From positions 1 through 15,045 of the forward strand of contig CANQSW010000017.1 of the NCBI GenBank assembly GCA_947626615.1: a stretch of 15,045 nucleotides of DNA, given 5' to 3'. The notes under the pieces were generated by a model. It was not told the origin of the DNA. It searched no databases and was given only the letters and a program-made list of their open reading frames with translations. The translations under genes and the position numbers were made by a program. The stretch comes from an uncultured Peptococcaceae bacterium. Lineage in GTDB: Bacteria; Bacillota; Dehalobacteriia; UBA4068; UBA4997. Positions 1 through 9,400 of this stretch are shown here, piece by piece. The stretch's first letter is position 1. The number at the start of each line of letters is the position of its first letter.

Positions 1-56
1 CTCGAAACCGCCTTTGACCGTCTTTTTTCATTTAGAAAAGTACGATTTCATCATCC
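1..56. other. Sequence past the premature end of the helicase gene
   Basis: These 56 bases are read after the stop of the methylase-helicase gene on the minus strand. Family members I know of continue after the PEG motif with a tyrosine/arginine-rich segment and the second helicase lobe. None of the three minus frames here resembles that. One frame stays open for a few residues (reading IFEDDEIVLF, then a stop), so a different coding sequence may begin here, for example an inserted element. I do not recognise its ends, and there is too little sequence to name it. Confidence 0.4.
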
Positions 57-3000
57 TCAAAAATTATAGCCCTCCGGGGCAAGTTCAATCGCAGTCACCG
101 TTTCGCCAAAGGTAGAAGCCCAAGCGTCAAAATGCAGCAGGCCCTTTTCGGCCAGCGTTTTATATTGCAAATACTTCTGCATGGTAAACATTTCTACCAT
201 TGTGTTGCTAATCGGCGTACCGGTAGCAAAAATAACGCCCCTGCCGCCGGTCACCTCGTCCAGATAACGGCATTTCATATATAAGTCGCTGGATTTCATC
301 GCCTCCGTCTGGCTGATACCGCCGACATTACGCATTTTGGAAAAGATAGCCAGATTTTTATAATAGTGTGCCTCGTCCACAAAAATCCTGTCCACGCCCA
401 ATTCCTCAAAGGTCACAACATCGTCTTTGCGGCTTTGATCGTTCAACTTTTGCATTTTAGCCTTGATACCCTTTTTAGCGCGCTCCAGCTGCTTAACGGA
501 AAAATGGTCGCCCTTATTTGCCTTTAACTCGGCAATGCCCTCCATAACCTCCTCCAGCTGCTGCTCCAGCATTTTTTGCTGTCGCTCAAGGCTCATGGGG
601 ATTTTTTCAAATTGGCTATGCCCGATAATCACCGCATCATAATCGCCGGTGGCGATCCTGCCGCAGAAACGTTTGCGGTTTTGAGAGGCAAAATCCTTGC
701 GTGTCGCCACCAGAATATTGGCAGCAGGATATAGCTGTAAATATTCTGTTGCCCATTGTTCAGTCAAGTGATTTGGTACTACGAACAAACTTTTGCGGCA
801 CAAACCCAACCGCTTGCTTTCCTGCGCCGCCGCCACCATTTCAAATGTTTTACCCGCACCAACCACATGGGCAAGCAAAGTGTTACCGCCATAGATAATG
901 CGGGCAATGGCGTTTATCTGATGCGGCCGCAGAGTAATTTCCGGGTTAATACCCACAAATTTTAGATGACTGCCGTCATATTCCCGTGGGCGCAGATTGT
1001 TAAACCTATCGTTATACAGTCGGCAAAGCTGCTCACGCCGCTGGTCGTCGCGCCATATCCAATCCTTAAACGCCTGTTTGATCTGCTCCTGCTTGCCTTG
1101 GGCAATAGCCGTTTCTTTCTTGTTCAGTACGGCCACCCTGCGCTTGTTGCTATCCTCAACATAGTCATAAACCCGCACGCTACGCAAATTTAAGGTATCC
1201 TCAATGATTTTATAAGCGTTGGCGCGTTCTGTGCCGTAGGTGCTTATAGCCTTAATGTTGCTCTTGTCAACGGATTTGCCCTCGATGTTCCATTCCGCGC
1301 TGTATGGGGAATAACGCACATGGATATTATCCCTTGAGAAACGCGGCGTTTCCAACAGTTCATACACAAACTGCTCTGCAACCTGCGGCGGCAGCCATGT
1401 CGAGCCAAGGCTGACCTCGATTTCCCCGGCGCTTAAATCCACCGGCTGCACCAGCTCTAACGCCTGAACATTCTCGGCAAAATCACGGGGATTATCCTCG
1501 GCAATCCGTTGAGCAATACGCAGTTTCTCCCGCACATTGCCAGAAAGATATTCCTCGGCAGTCTGCCAACCCTGCGCCCAATGTGTGCCGTTTTCTTCCC
1601 AATCAAAAGAGCCGGAAAGCGGGTCTTTGAAGATAACTACCTGCAAGTCCTTAACTAACTGCGGTATTTTATCGCTGCCACCCATAAGAGAGGCCATATA
1701 GCCTAAATCCACGCAGGCTTTTTCCGATAACGATACAGCCAGCGCCTCGTTAGCCGTATTGACTGAGGTTATAACGGCTTTCTGCTTAATTGTCCGCTTG
1801 CTGAACATATCTGCTTTACGCAGGAACTTGCCGTTATCGTCTAATATCTCCAGCGAGCATAACAGAAAATAAGCACTGTCTGCATTAAAAGCCGAGGCAT
1901 TACCGCGTGAATTGATCCGCCCGAATTTGCGGCAGAAATCATCATACAAACGGTTAAGCTGCTGCTGCTCCGCTTGGATATTGCTGTCCGGCCAGTCCTC
2001 CGTCTGATAGTCAATCAAGCGCCGCACGGAGTCCCGAATGGCGATTAAGCCTTTGACCCGCTTAGCGGTGTTGTCCGATAAATTAACTGGCTGCATACGG
2101 CTGTTTTCCCGGTAATAAATCTTGCCGTCAACCAGTGTATAGCTGAAATTTTTGACCTCCGGGGTGGCCGGGATAGATAGATCCTCCTCTCCCGGCTCAT
2201 TTTCCTCCAGCGTATACTCACGAATATTACCCCGGATATTCTGTATGGCCGCCGAAAGCGCCTCCGCCAAATCCTGCCCTGCCTTGGGCAAACAGGCAGT
2301 TTCTGCACCATAAGGCCCGCTAACCTCGCGCATTTCGCCCAGTATCATTTCCGGGTGGTCAATGAAATATTGATTTATCTTCAGCCCGTTTTCGGCAATA
2401 TTCAAATGTACCCAATCAGGCTCTTCGCAAGAAAGCGCCTCGCGCTTTTGCAGAAAGATAATATCCGATGTCACTTCCGTTCCGGCAGCCGCCTTAAAGG
2501 TGTTATTTGGCAGACGAACAGCACCCAGCAGCTCCGCCCGTTCTGCCAGATACTTGCGTACATTGGCATTGGCCTTGTCCATTGTACCCTTGCTGGTAAC
2601 AAAGGCTATAACCCCGCCGGGACGTACCTTATCCAGCGCCCGCGCCAAGAAATAGTCATGGATCAGGAAGTTATATTTGTCATAACGCCTGTCCTGAATT
2701 TTGAAAGCGCCAAACGGAATATTACCAATAGCGACATCGAAAAAGCTATCCGGGAAATCGGTATTCTCAAAGCCCTGCACAGCAATCTTGGCATTTTGGT
2801 AAAGCTCCCCGGCAATACGCCCGGAAATGCTGTCCAGTTCCACACCGTATATCAAGGAGGCCGCCAACCCCTCCGGCCTCATACCGATAAAATTGCCGCT
2901 GCCGCAGGCAGGCTCCAGAATATTGCCGCCCTTAAATCCCAAATTAGCCAACGCCTGATACATAGCCCGGATAACCACCGGCGGCGTGTAAAAGGCCGTC

Positions 3001-5282
3001 AGCGTTGATTCGCGCGCCGCCTCATATTCCTCTGGCGATAACAATGCTTTCAACTCGGCATAATGACGGCTTTGCTCGTCAAAGCAATCTGCCAAGCCAC
3101 CCCAACCGACATATTGGGATAGCGCGATTTGTTCGTCCGGCGTGGCGTGGCGGTTTTCACTTTCTAACTGCTTCAACAGGCGAATTGCTGCCACATTTCT
3201 GGCAAAGCGTTCTCCGGGTGTTCCTGCGCCTAAATTGTCATCGGTGATCTGGAAATCGTAGCGTTCTATGGGCGGTAGCTCCGCAGCAAGCCGTTCCACA
3301 GTTTTTAGTTCCGGCTCAAAGCCGGCCTCTGCTAATGCGTCATCATCTATGCCCATTGCCGCATAGTCAGCCTTTTCCTGCGGGGTAAGATAGCAGTCTG
3401 CTGCAATCAGTTCGCCAATGCGCTTTTCAACTTGTTTCCAGCTTAACGGCACTTTTACATAATCGGCCTCCGATGGCAAACCCTTGTAGAGCATTATGCC
3501 GTGATTATCGTATGCCACGGAATAGCCGCTGCCGGGTATAGCGTCTGAGTGGCCGCCTATACCATATTCCTTACGCAGAAATTTGATATTGCTCTCCTTA
3601 TCCTGCCCGGCCAGATATTGCTCGTAAATCCGCAGCTTACCTCTGGAAAAGGCGCTGCCGCCGCAAAGCACATAATCTATCGCGGCCTGCGGCAAAGCAA
3701 AAGCCGGGCTTGCTTTTTGCCCGGCCTGCTCAAATAAAGATAATTGTTCGGATACGCCGTCTGGCGGGCGCTCGTTTACGCCCAGCCATTCCTCCAGCAA
3801 AATCATGCCGTAAATAGCATCGCCCACCTCCGGCCAGTGCATATATACTTCTTTTTCAGGTTTGAGGTAAGAGCCGCGCCAGATATGAAGCAAATCATCA
3901 TAAGCCCTGTACCCTGCCCGCTGGCCGTTACTGAGTATCTTTTCTATAAAGGTATTATTGAAGAAAGATTTAAGAAAATCGCCGCGTTCTTTGCCATCCG
4001 AATGGTCAGCAAAAAAAGCGGCGATTTCAGGTCTGTGGTTTTTCAGGGCGTCGCAGATACGCAGCAGCTCATTTTTTTCGTCATATTCGCTATAATACGG
4101 AACTTCTGAACGCGCATTATAATCATAACCTCTTAACTGTAGATCAACTCTCTTAACGCGATTTCCTCTGCGGCGCTGCGCAGATTGTTCATCAGCCCCA
4201 CCCATTGCAGTTGATTGGCGTCTTTCAATTCCTCCGTCACGCCTGCGCTTTCGGCCATCTGCTTGGTCAACTGCTCCACCATTGATGTCGCCTGCCGGTC
4301 TATCTCCGAAAGATGGCTGTTCAACTGCCCGGAAAGCAGCAGGCCGGTGTAGATCCCCGGCTTCTGTTCCCGCAGAAATGTCCGCCGCAGCATTCCATAT
4401 TTGCCCAATTTCTCGCTTTGCGGCAGGCTCAAATTCGGCAGCAGATAATTCCCCTCGGCTCGGTAAGTAATGTTGCTCATCATCAGCACTCCTTTCAATA
4501 TTGCTTTGGTTATTCTCATAATAACTGCACTGCTCATTTTCAGCAAATGTGCGAATGCGCTTTTTTTCATATTGTTGGACGCTTTGGGCAATTTCGCGCA
4601 AAACTTCCTCGGCAGTTTGGCTCACCGCCTCGCCCAGCACGGCTATACGTTCCGGCTGCTTAAACTCGGTTATATGCTGAAAATCTGCCGCGCTTAAATA
4701 CTGCTCGTATGCTATGCCACAGCGCGTCAGCAGCATAAACCAAACGCTGTTTTGCAATAAATTCGCAAAATCTTCCTTGGGCGGGATTTTTGTTTCACCC
4801 ACATTGAGCAAGTCCGCATAATATGCCGCCGCCTTATCCTGCGTCAGATTAACCGCAGTTTGCCGAAGTGCCTCCGCCAAGTCATTATCTGCTGCTGCAC
4901 CAAAGCTGTCCGTTAAATCTGCAATAACCGGCTCGGTATATTCCGCCCGCATTTGCCAAAGCGATAGGCTTCTTCCTCTTGGGCTATGGGTATCTGCAAC
5001 ATCAAACACATAGCGTAGCTTATATTTTGTATCACTATCCACCAGCAGTGCAATACCTTTGCTGCCCTGTTTGACCAAACGCCCATAACTGTTCCAGAAA
5101 GCAATTTCCGCGCAGGCTGTCGCCCCCGGCCTTTGTGCGTGGATCAGCAGCTGCTCCCGAAAGTTGTATTTGAAATTATGGGCTGCCGTTTGCAGAAACG
5201 CCATATATGGCTCGCCGCCTGAGCTTAGCCGCCGCGCGGTAAGAGCCGCAAGGTCAACAATATATGCGTATTTATTTACCAA
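57..5282 (-). CDS. ArdC-like / N6-adenine DNA methylase / SF2 helicase giant protein, C-terminally truncated
   Basis: A 1741-residue member of the very large methylase-helicase proteins carried by Clostridial integrative elements. Domains in order: an ArdC-like N-terminal region (about 1-240), a Gly/Arg/Glu-rich linker (about 267-390) that doubles as another gene, a central N6-adenine methyltransferase with the SAM-binding motif EPACGSGNF near 790 and the catalytic-type NIPFG near 855, and an SF2/SNF2-like helicase lobe with Walker A VVGAGKT near 1475, DEAH near 1636 and motif III ATGTP near 1690. It ends about 50 residues later, so the second RecA lobe (motifs IV-VI) is absent. Family members are usually well over 2000 residues. 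The start is TTG, with AGGAGGTG eight bases upstream. It follows the small gene at 5313-5588 by 30 bases, probably in one operon. The family role is unproven (element DNA processing, anti-restriction or modification). As it stands the helicase should be inactive. Confidence 0.85.
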   Translation of the reverse strand: MVNKYAYIVDLAALTARRLSSGGEPYMAFLQTAAHNFKYNFREQLLIHAQRPGATACAEIAFWNSYGRLVKQGSKGIALLVDSDTKYKLRYVFDVADTHSPRGRSLSLWQMRAEYTEPVIADLTDSFGAAADNDLAEALRQTAVNLTQDKAAAYYADLLNVGETKIPPKEDFANLLQNSVWFMLLTRCGIAYEQYLSAADFQHITEFKQPERIAVLGEAVSQTAEEVLREIAQSVQQYEKKRIRTFAENEQCSYYENNQSNIERSADDEQHYLPSRGELSAAEFEPAAKREIGQIWNAAADISAGTEAGDLHRPAAFRAVEQPSFGDRPAGDINGGAVDQADGRKRRRDGGIERRQSTAMGGADEQSAQRRRGNRVKRVDLQLRGYDYNARSEVPYYSEYDEKNELLRICDALKNHRPEIAAFFADHSDGKERGDFLKSFFNNTFIEKILSNGQRAGYRAYDDLLHIWRGSYLKPEKEVYMHWPEVGDAIYGMILLEEWLGVNERPPDGVSEQLSLFEQAGQKASPAFALPQAAIDYVLCGGSAFSRGKLRIYEQYLAGQDKESNIKFLRKEYGIGGHSDAIPGSGYSVAYDNHGIMLYKGLPSEADYVKVPLSWKQVEKRIGELIAADCYLTPQEKADYAAMGIDDDALAEAGFEPELKTVERLAAELPPIERYDFQITDDNLGAGTPGERFARNVAAIRLLKQLESENRHATPDEQIALSQYVGWGGLADCFDEQSRHYAELKALLSPEEYEAARESTLTAFYTPPVVIRAMYQALANLGFKGGNILEPACGSGNFIGMRPEGLAASLIYGVELDSISGRIAGELYQNAKIAVQGFENTDFPDSFFDVAIGNIPFGAFKIQDRRYDKYNFLIHDYFLARALDKVRPGGVIAFVTSKGTMDKANANVRKYLAERAELLGAVRLPNNTFKAAAGTEVTSDIIFLQKREALSCEEPDWVHLNIAENGLKINQYFIDHPEMILGEMREVSGPYGAETACLPKAGQDLAEALSAAIQNIRGNIREYTLEENEPGEEDLSIPATPEVKNFSYTLVDGKIYYRENSRMQPVNLSDNTAKRVKGLIAIRDSVRRLIDYQTEDWPDSNIQAEQQQLNRLYDDFCRKFGRINSRGNASAFNADSAYFLLCSLEILDDNGKFLRKADMFSKRTIKQKAVITSVNTANEALAVSLSEKACVDLGYMASLMGGSDKIPQLVKDLQVVIFKDPLSGSFDWEENGTHWAQGWQTAEEYLSGNVREKLRIAQRIAEDNPRDFAENVQALELVQPVDLSAGEIEVSLGSTWLPPQVAEQFVYELLETPRFSRDNIHVRYSPYSAEWNIEGKSVDKSNIKAISTYGTERANAYKIIEDTLNLRSVRVYDYVEDSNKRRVAVLNKKETAIAQGKQEQIKQAFKDWIWRDDQRREQLCRLYNDRFNNLRPREYDGSHLKFVGINPEITLRPHQINAIARIIYGGNTLLAHVVGAGKTFEMVAAAQESKRLGLCRKSLFVVPNHLTEQWATEYLQLYPAANILVATRKDFASQNRKRFCGRIATGDYDAVIIGHSQFEKIPMSLERQQKMLEQQLEEVMEGIAELKANKGDHFSVKQLERAKKGIKAKMQKLNDQSRKDDVVTFEELGVDRIFVDEAHYYKNLAIFSKMRNVGGISQTEAMKSSDLYMKCRYLDEVTGGRGVIFATGTPISNTMVEMFTMQKYLQYKTLAEKGLLHFDAWASTFGETVTAIELAPEGYNF
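4133..4483 (-). CDS. tnpV: TnpV-like transposon-encoded protein, nested inside the methylase-helicase gene
   Basis: A 116-residue protein in the frame one base off the methylase-helicase gene, on the same strand and wholly inside it (codons about 267-383 of the larger gene). From memory of the family it matches TnpV of Clostridial transposons in length and order: an N-terminal tyrosine-containing stretch, a YLLPNLSLP segment, a GMLRRTFLREQKPGIYTGLL helix, SGQLNSHLSEID, and a C-terminal LQWVGLMNNLRSAAEEI block. An AAAGGAG ribosome site stands 5 and 8 bases before two adjacent ATG codons; I took the first. The TnpV function is unknown in general. The overlapping portion of the larger protein is a low-complexity linker, as expected if the compact helical protein carries the sequence constraint. 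The open frame extends further upstream (to 4591), but no better start signal is seen there. Confidence 0.75.
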   Translation of the reverse strand: MMSNITYRAEGNYLLPNLSLPQSEKLGKYGMLRRTFLREQKPGIYTGLLLSGQLNSHLSEIDRQATSMVEQLTKQMAESAGVTEELKDANQLQWVGLMNNLRSAAEEIALRELIYS

Positions 5283-5312
5283 TGCTTTACACCTCCTGTT
5301 CCATGCCAGATT

Positions 5313-5588
5313 TTATCTTTCCTCTCTATCCTTATCCCGGTGATGATTTTTCATCTGTTCTTGCCTGTTCATTTGATATTCCAACTCTTGTCCGGCGCGC
5401 TCCAGCAAATCCTTTATAGCGACAAGAAGGTCAGAATGATAATGACCAAAAAAATAATTCTTACCGTCTTTACATTCCCAAGTAACAAATTGCGCTTTGG
5501 CCTGTTCGCTGACGCCAAGTACAAATTCCGTATTGCCGACATGAATGGCGTCGGTAATGATATATCCTGCATTTATGCGTAAATCCAT
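5313..5588 (-). CDS. Small hypothetical protein of the element
   Basis: A 91-residue protein that I do not recognise. It starts MDLRINAG, contains a central aromatic stretch (TWECKDGKNYFFGHYHSD), then an amphipathic LLVAIKDLLERAGQELEYQM helix, and ends in a highly charged His/Arg/Lys/Glu tail. There is no signal peptide or membrane segment, so it is probably cytoplasmic. AAGGAGGTG six bases before the ATG at 5588 decides the start; an in-frame ATG seven codons upstream has no such site. The gene lies directly upstream of the methylase-helicase gene, 30 bases away on the same strand, so co-transcription is likely. It could be a regulator or accessory protein, but nothing in the sequence proves that. 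Confidence 0.7.
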   Translation of the reverse strand: MDLRINAGYIITDAIHVGNTEFVLGVSEQAKAQFVTWECKDGKNYFFGHYHSDLLVAIKDLLERAGQELEYQMNRQEQMKNHHRDKDREER

Positions 5589-5625
5589 ATTGCTCACCTC
5601 CTTAATCAAATACTAATTCGCACAT

Positions 5626-5654
5626 TTGCGGGAATTCGTTTTCTGCGCTATTCT
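5626..5654 (+). promoter_or_regulatory. Possible promoter of the stalk-domain gene
   Basis: TTGCGG and TATTCT are separated by 17 bases, about 45 bases upstream of the plus-strand start at 5699. The match to the sigma-A consensus is only partial (3 of 6 and 4 of 6). It lies in the divergent intergenic region shared with the minus-strand gene ending its 5' side at 5588, whose own promoter I could not identify. Confidence 0.3.
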
Positions 5655-5698
5655 GATGATGTTGCCAAACAAATTTATACATATTGGAGGTATTTCAA

Positions 5699-6313
5699 AT
5701 GAAACGCAACTTCAAATCTTTTATCGCAGGAATGCTGACCGCACTTTTACTTTCCGGCGGCACGATCTCGGCAATGGCCGCTGACGGTCTGCTCCACCTG
5801 ACGGCTTACCCGGTGCAGGTTATGGTTAATGGCGAGGTATTCCAGCCGAATGACGCTCTCGTTTTCAGCTATAACGGCATAACTTATGCGCCGGTCAGAG
5901 CCTTAGCAGAAACTTATGGTCTGCAAGTAGGCTACGACAACACCAAGCACCTCATTACGGTAAATAACCATTCGTCTGGCAAGGCTGCCGCCGCTGTTGC
6001 TGCTCCCGGCAATTTCGCTGCCAACTGGCAGGTCAAACCAAAGCCCTCCGTAGATAGCAGCAATGAAAAGGTTTTTACAGCCACCTTTAACGGCTCGCTA
6101 TCCTTAGATGAATTTAAGGCTTGGTGGAAAGCCCAAGACCAAGAAGAATTGCAACAAGCTGCCGCACAAATGGCCAAGGAAGCACAAAAGCTGGCTCCCG
6201 GCTCTACGGTCAATCTGTATTTTTCTTATGGCAAATACAATTTAGGCAACGCCCTCGCTTCCGGCGATTACGCCACAGCCAATTTTGATATTGCCGCCGC
6301 TTGGATAAAATAA
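5699..6313 (+). CDS. Exported protein with copper amine oxidase N-terminal-like (stalk) domain
   Basis: A 204-residue exported protein. Residues 1-28 form a signal peptide: a KRNFK basic start, a hydrophobic core GMLTALLLSGG, and a likely signal peptidase I site after SAMA. Residues about 36-95 match the copper amine oxidase N-terminal-like fold (VMVNGEVF..., then NGITYAPVRALAETYGLQVGYD), a small beta module common in surface proteins of Clostridia and Negativicutes and not itself an enzyme. The remaining 110 residues contain an Ala/Gln/Lys-rich helical stretch (about 135-165), have no membrane anchor, and I do not recognise them. GGAGG eight bases before the ATG decides the start over an in-frame ATG at 5684. 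It is convergent with the SLH gene, suggesting a small surface-protein module in the element. No copper ligands or catalytic residues are apparent. Confidence 0.8.
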   Translation: MKRNFKSFIAGMLTALLLSGGTISAMAADGLLHLTAYPVQVMVNGEVFQPNDALVFSYNGITYAPVRALAETYGLQVGYDNTKHLITVNNHSSGKAAAAVAAPGNFAANWQVKPKPSVDSSNEKVFTATFNGSLSLDEFKAWWKAQDQEELQQAAAQMAKEAQKLAPGSTVNLYFSYGKYNLGNALASGDYATANFDIAAAWIK

Positions 6314-6334
6314 GCCCATAAATATGTTTAGCCT

Positions 6335-6361
6335 CGTCTGCACCAGCAGACGGAGCTTTTT
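6335..6361 (+). terminator. Intrinsic terminator after the stalk-domain gene
   Basis: A perfect 7-bp stem, CGTCTGC (6335-6341) with GCAGACG (6346-6352), an ACCA loop, then GAGCTTTTTC. It starts 22 bases after the stop codon at 6313. Confidence 0.75.
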
Positions 6362-6383
6362 CTATCCCAATATGCTGCTATGT

Positions 6384-6414
6384 AAAGTGGCCTGCCCAAA
6401 ACGCAGGCCACTTT
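6384..6414. terminator. Long hairpin between convergent genes, probable bidirectional terminator
   Basis: A perfect 12-bp inverted repeat, AAAGTGGCCTGC (6384-6395) with GCAGGCCACTTT (6403-6414), and a 7-base loop. It sits two bases beyond the stop of the minus-strand SLH gene and behind the plus-strand terminator. The T-run is short on both strands, so termination is inferred mainly from stem strength and position. Confidence 0.6.
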
Positions 6415-6416
6415 CG

Positions 6417-9400
6417 CTATTTAATCCATTCTTCCGCCTCCTCATCAATCTCCGCTTTGTGGCTGTTTGCCGCCTCCATAATATCCGCATAAGCCCAATA
6501 CCATTTACCAACATCGCCAAAGCTATTCAAGCGGCGCAGGTTATCGGCAATATACTCATTATCAGCTTGACGCTCCAGCAGACGGTTTAGCAGCGTTACG
6601 ATCTCGGCGCGGGAGATATTGTTATCCGCCCGGAAACTGCCGTCAGAGTAACCCATGACCCAACCGCGCTTGGCGGCATAGGCAATATAATTTGCACCCC
6701 AAAAGTCTGCCTGCACATCGTCAAACAAAGCATATTTCCTATCGCTCTCCCAAGCCTCGTCGCTGTATTTAGCAAAGAAACGCACCGCCATAGCGGTAAA
6801 CTCGGCGCGGGTGATAGGCTCGTTGGGCGCAAACTTATTACTGTTGCGGCCAAGAGCAATACCGTAATCGCTCAAGTATCTCACATAAGCCGCATACCAA
6901 GCAGCAGGTTTAACATCATAAAACCGGCTATAGGAGCCGGTCAAAATGTTATCGCCGTTACGCTCGGCCAGCAGACGCGCCAAAATAGCTGCCGCCTCAC
7001 CCCTTGTCATGCTCTGCTCCGGGTGAAAGCAGCCGTCAGGATAGCCCACCACATAGGCCGCATGATACTCCGTAACCGATGTCACCGGCACGGTCACTTT
7101 ACCGTTCTTATCCGTCTGACCGCTGGCCTTGCCGCCCAAGTCATTTTTCACGGTCACATCGGCTTCTCTTACGGCCTCTTTTTGGTTATCTTTAACGGTA
7201 ACAGTAATACGGTGCTTATCGTCCATATCCGTACCGTCTGGCAGTTTCACCGTAATATTGCCGCTTTTAGTAATACTGATAGCGGCATTTTCAATCGGTC
7301 TGCCGGTTTCTGTTTTGTTCACCAGCACCGTCCATGTCAAACGCTCACCGTCTTCGTCCTTAAAGCCAACCGTCACCCTGCCGTCGCTGTTGGTGCTGCC
7401 GTCCCCGTCCGGCACGGTAATTTTGCCTACCCGGTTGGTCTTGGCGGCACAGTAGTTGTCGTTTTTGTCGCTGACCTCAATCAATAGGTCGCTCACCGCC
7501 GAATTGTCTTTTGTTTTCCGCACAGTAACGGTGGTTTGCTTGTCATAATCCAGCAAGCGGCTGTTCGGCAAGCGGATCGCCAACCCTTTATCTTTATCCA
7601 AGGTAACGGTAGCATTAGCCACCGGCCTGCTGGTCTTGGTATCCGATACAATTACCAGATAATCGCCCACGGTAGCCTCGCCCCGCATATCCGTCGTCGC
7701 TTGGTTATATAGCTTTTCAATCTTAGCTGTCATCATCGTTTCGCCGCAGTTAAGACATTCCTTATGCTTGCTGCCGCTGCTGTATAAAGTCGGCTGCTTA
7801 TCAATAATCCAATCACTTTCCTTATGGCCTGTCGCCGTATTCAGAATTGCACCGCAAACCGTACAGACCTGATTTTCCGTGCAAGTGGCTGCCGCGCCGG
7901 GAATATGCCCTGCCACCGCATCGCCCTCCAAACGATGATAACCGCAGCGTACACAACGGTATTCCATAACGCCCTCGCCCGTGCAGGTGGCATTGGTCAG
8001 ATATGTTCCATCGTCCCAAGAATGCCCCAGCGCCTCGGTATAGTCCGTCACAAAGGAACTGCCGCAGCCCGCGCAAAGGTGAACGGTATGCCCGCCTGTT
8101 TCACAGGTTGCCGCTAAGATATGATCTTGGTAATTATGCGGCAGAACATTGGTAATATCCGTGATTTGGCGCTCGCCGCACACCGCACATTCCTGCACAT
8201 TATAGCCCGGATTGGTGCAGGTAGCCTTAACGGTATAGGCGGCGTATTCGTGTTCCTTCGGCGGCGTTACGGTTTCCTTGACCTCGCCGCAGCGCGAACA
8301 GATTTCCAGCAGCTTGCCGTCCTGTTCACAGGTGGCCTCGCGGATCAAAATGCCCTGCCAAGCGTGGCCGAGAGCATTTACATAATCGCGCTTTTCAATT
8401 TTGCCGCATTTGTTGCAAAGATAACGGTCATAGCCTAATGTCAGGCAGCTTGCCTTGGTGGAGTCCAGCAGCACAAAATGGTGCGCGTCACCGCAGGTAT
8501 TATTGGCGCAGCAACTGCCGCCGCAGTTTTTGTTCTGGCAGCCACAATTCGGCTCGCCGCAGCCACAGGTGCAGGGGCCGTCCTCGTCGCTCGTTTCATC
8601 ACGCAGCCAGACATAGGCGACGCCGTTTTCCGTCATATCCTGATTTTTGTAAGTGTAAGTGATTTCATAATAAACGGTATATTGCCCGGCCTCGGTAAAG
8701 TTCGGCGCAGAAAAAAGCGTGCAGCTATCCGCGCTTAACCCATAGCGAATTCTGGTTTTAACGCCGCTGTCCGCCAGATCCGTTACGCTGATCGTATGCG
8801 GTCTGCCGTCGGCCACGCCGTAATAATCGGCAATCACCGACTTGGCCGCAACATAGCCCGTTTTGGTATAATCGCAGAGTGTGCAGTTGGTTTTCTCCAT
8901 AAACCGCTGATTGCCCAACTGCGGTATAACGGTTTCCGCCAAATCGTGGCGCTCCATAACGCTGCTTTCGGTCTTGTTTGTGCCAAAGCAGAAGCAGCAA
9001 TAAGAGCCGCCACTGCTGGTTTTGGTATGATAGTTTTTATCGGCATAAGCATAGCTCACCGTTTCCGGCAATTCTTCAGTAAACTTACTTTCGCAGTCAT
9101 AGAGTGTATAAACATTTTTGCCAAACTCGTAATTGGTAATTTCACCGTGGCTGTTCATAGAGCCGCATTTCTCACAAACGGCTTTTGTCCAATGATACCC
9201 CGTGTAGTAGGCATTCACACCGGGGGTGCCGTCCAGAATTGTGCCGGTGTTCTCGCCGTCGATCATCGTGCCGTCGGAGAACATCACATTACGGCTTAAA
9301 GCAGAACGCCCGTCTTTGGTATATTCCGGGGTACGCCAGACGGTAAATTCCGTCTGCTTGCCGCAAATATAGCAGGTAAAGGTTTCGCGTGTCACTACGG

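Noticed and set aside
1..60. Group II intron inserted in the helicase gene
   Set aside because: The sequence after the breakpoint lacks the GTGYG start of such introns and there is too little to judge further.
2355..3008. 217-codon open frame on the plus strand
   Set aside because: It lies antisense to the methylase domain, has no ribosome site or recognisable motif, and has typical shadow composition.
4913..5104. Another minus-strand frame nested in the methylase-helicase gene
   Set aside because: Unlike the TnpV-like frame, it has no recognisable family pattern and no clear ribosome site.
8000..8600. CRISPR-like spaced repeats
   Set aside because: The periodicity comes from cysteine-rich protein repeats that differ in DNA sequence; there are no identical repeats with unique spacers.
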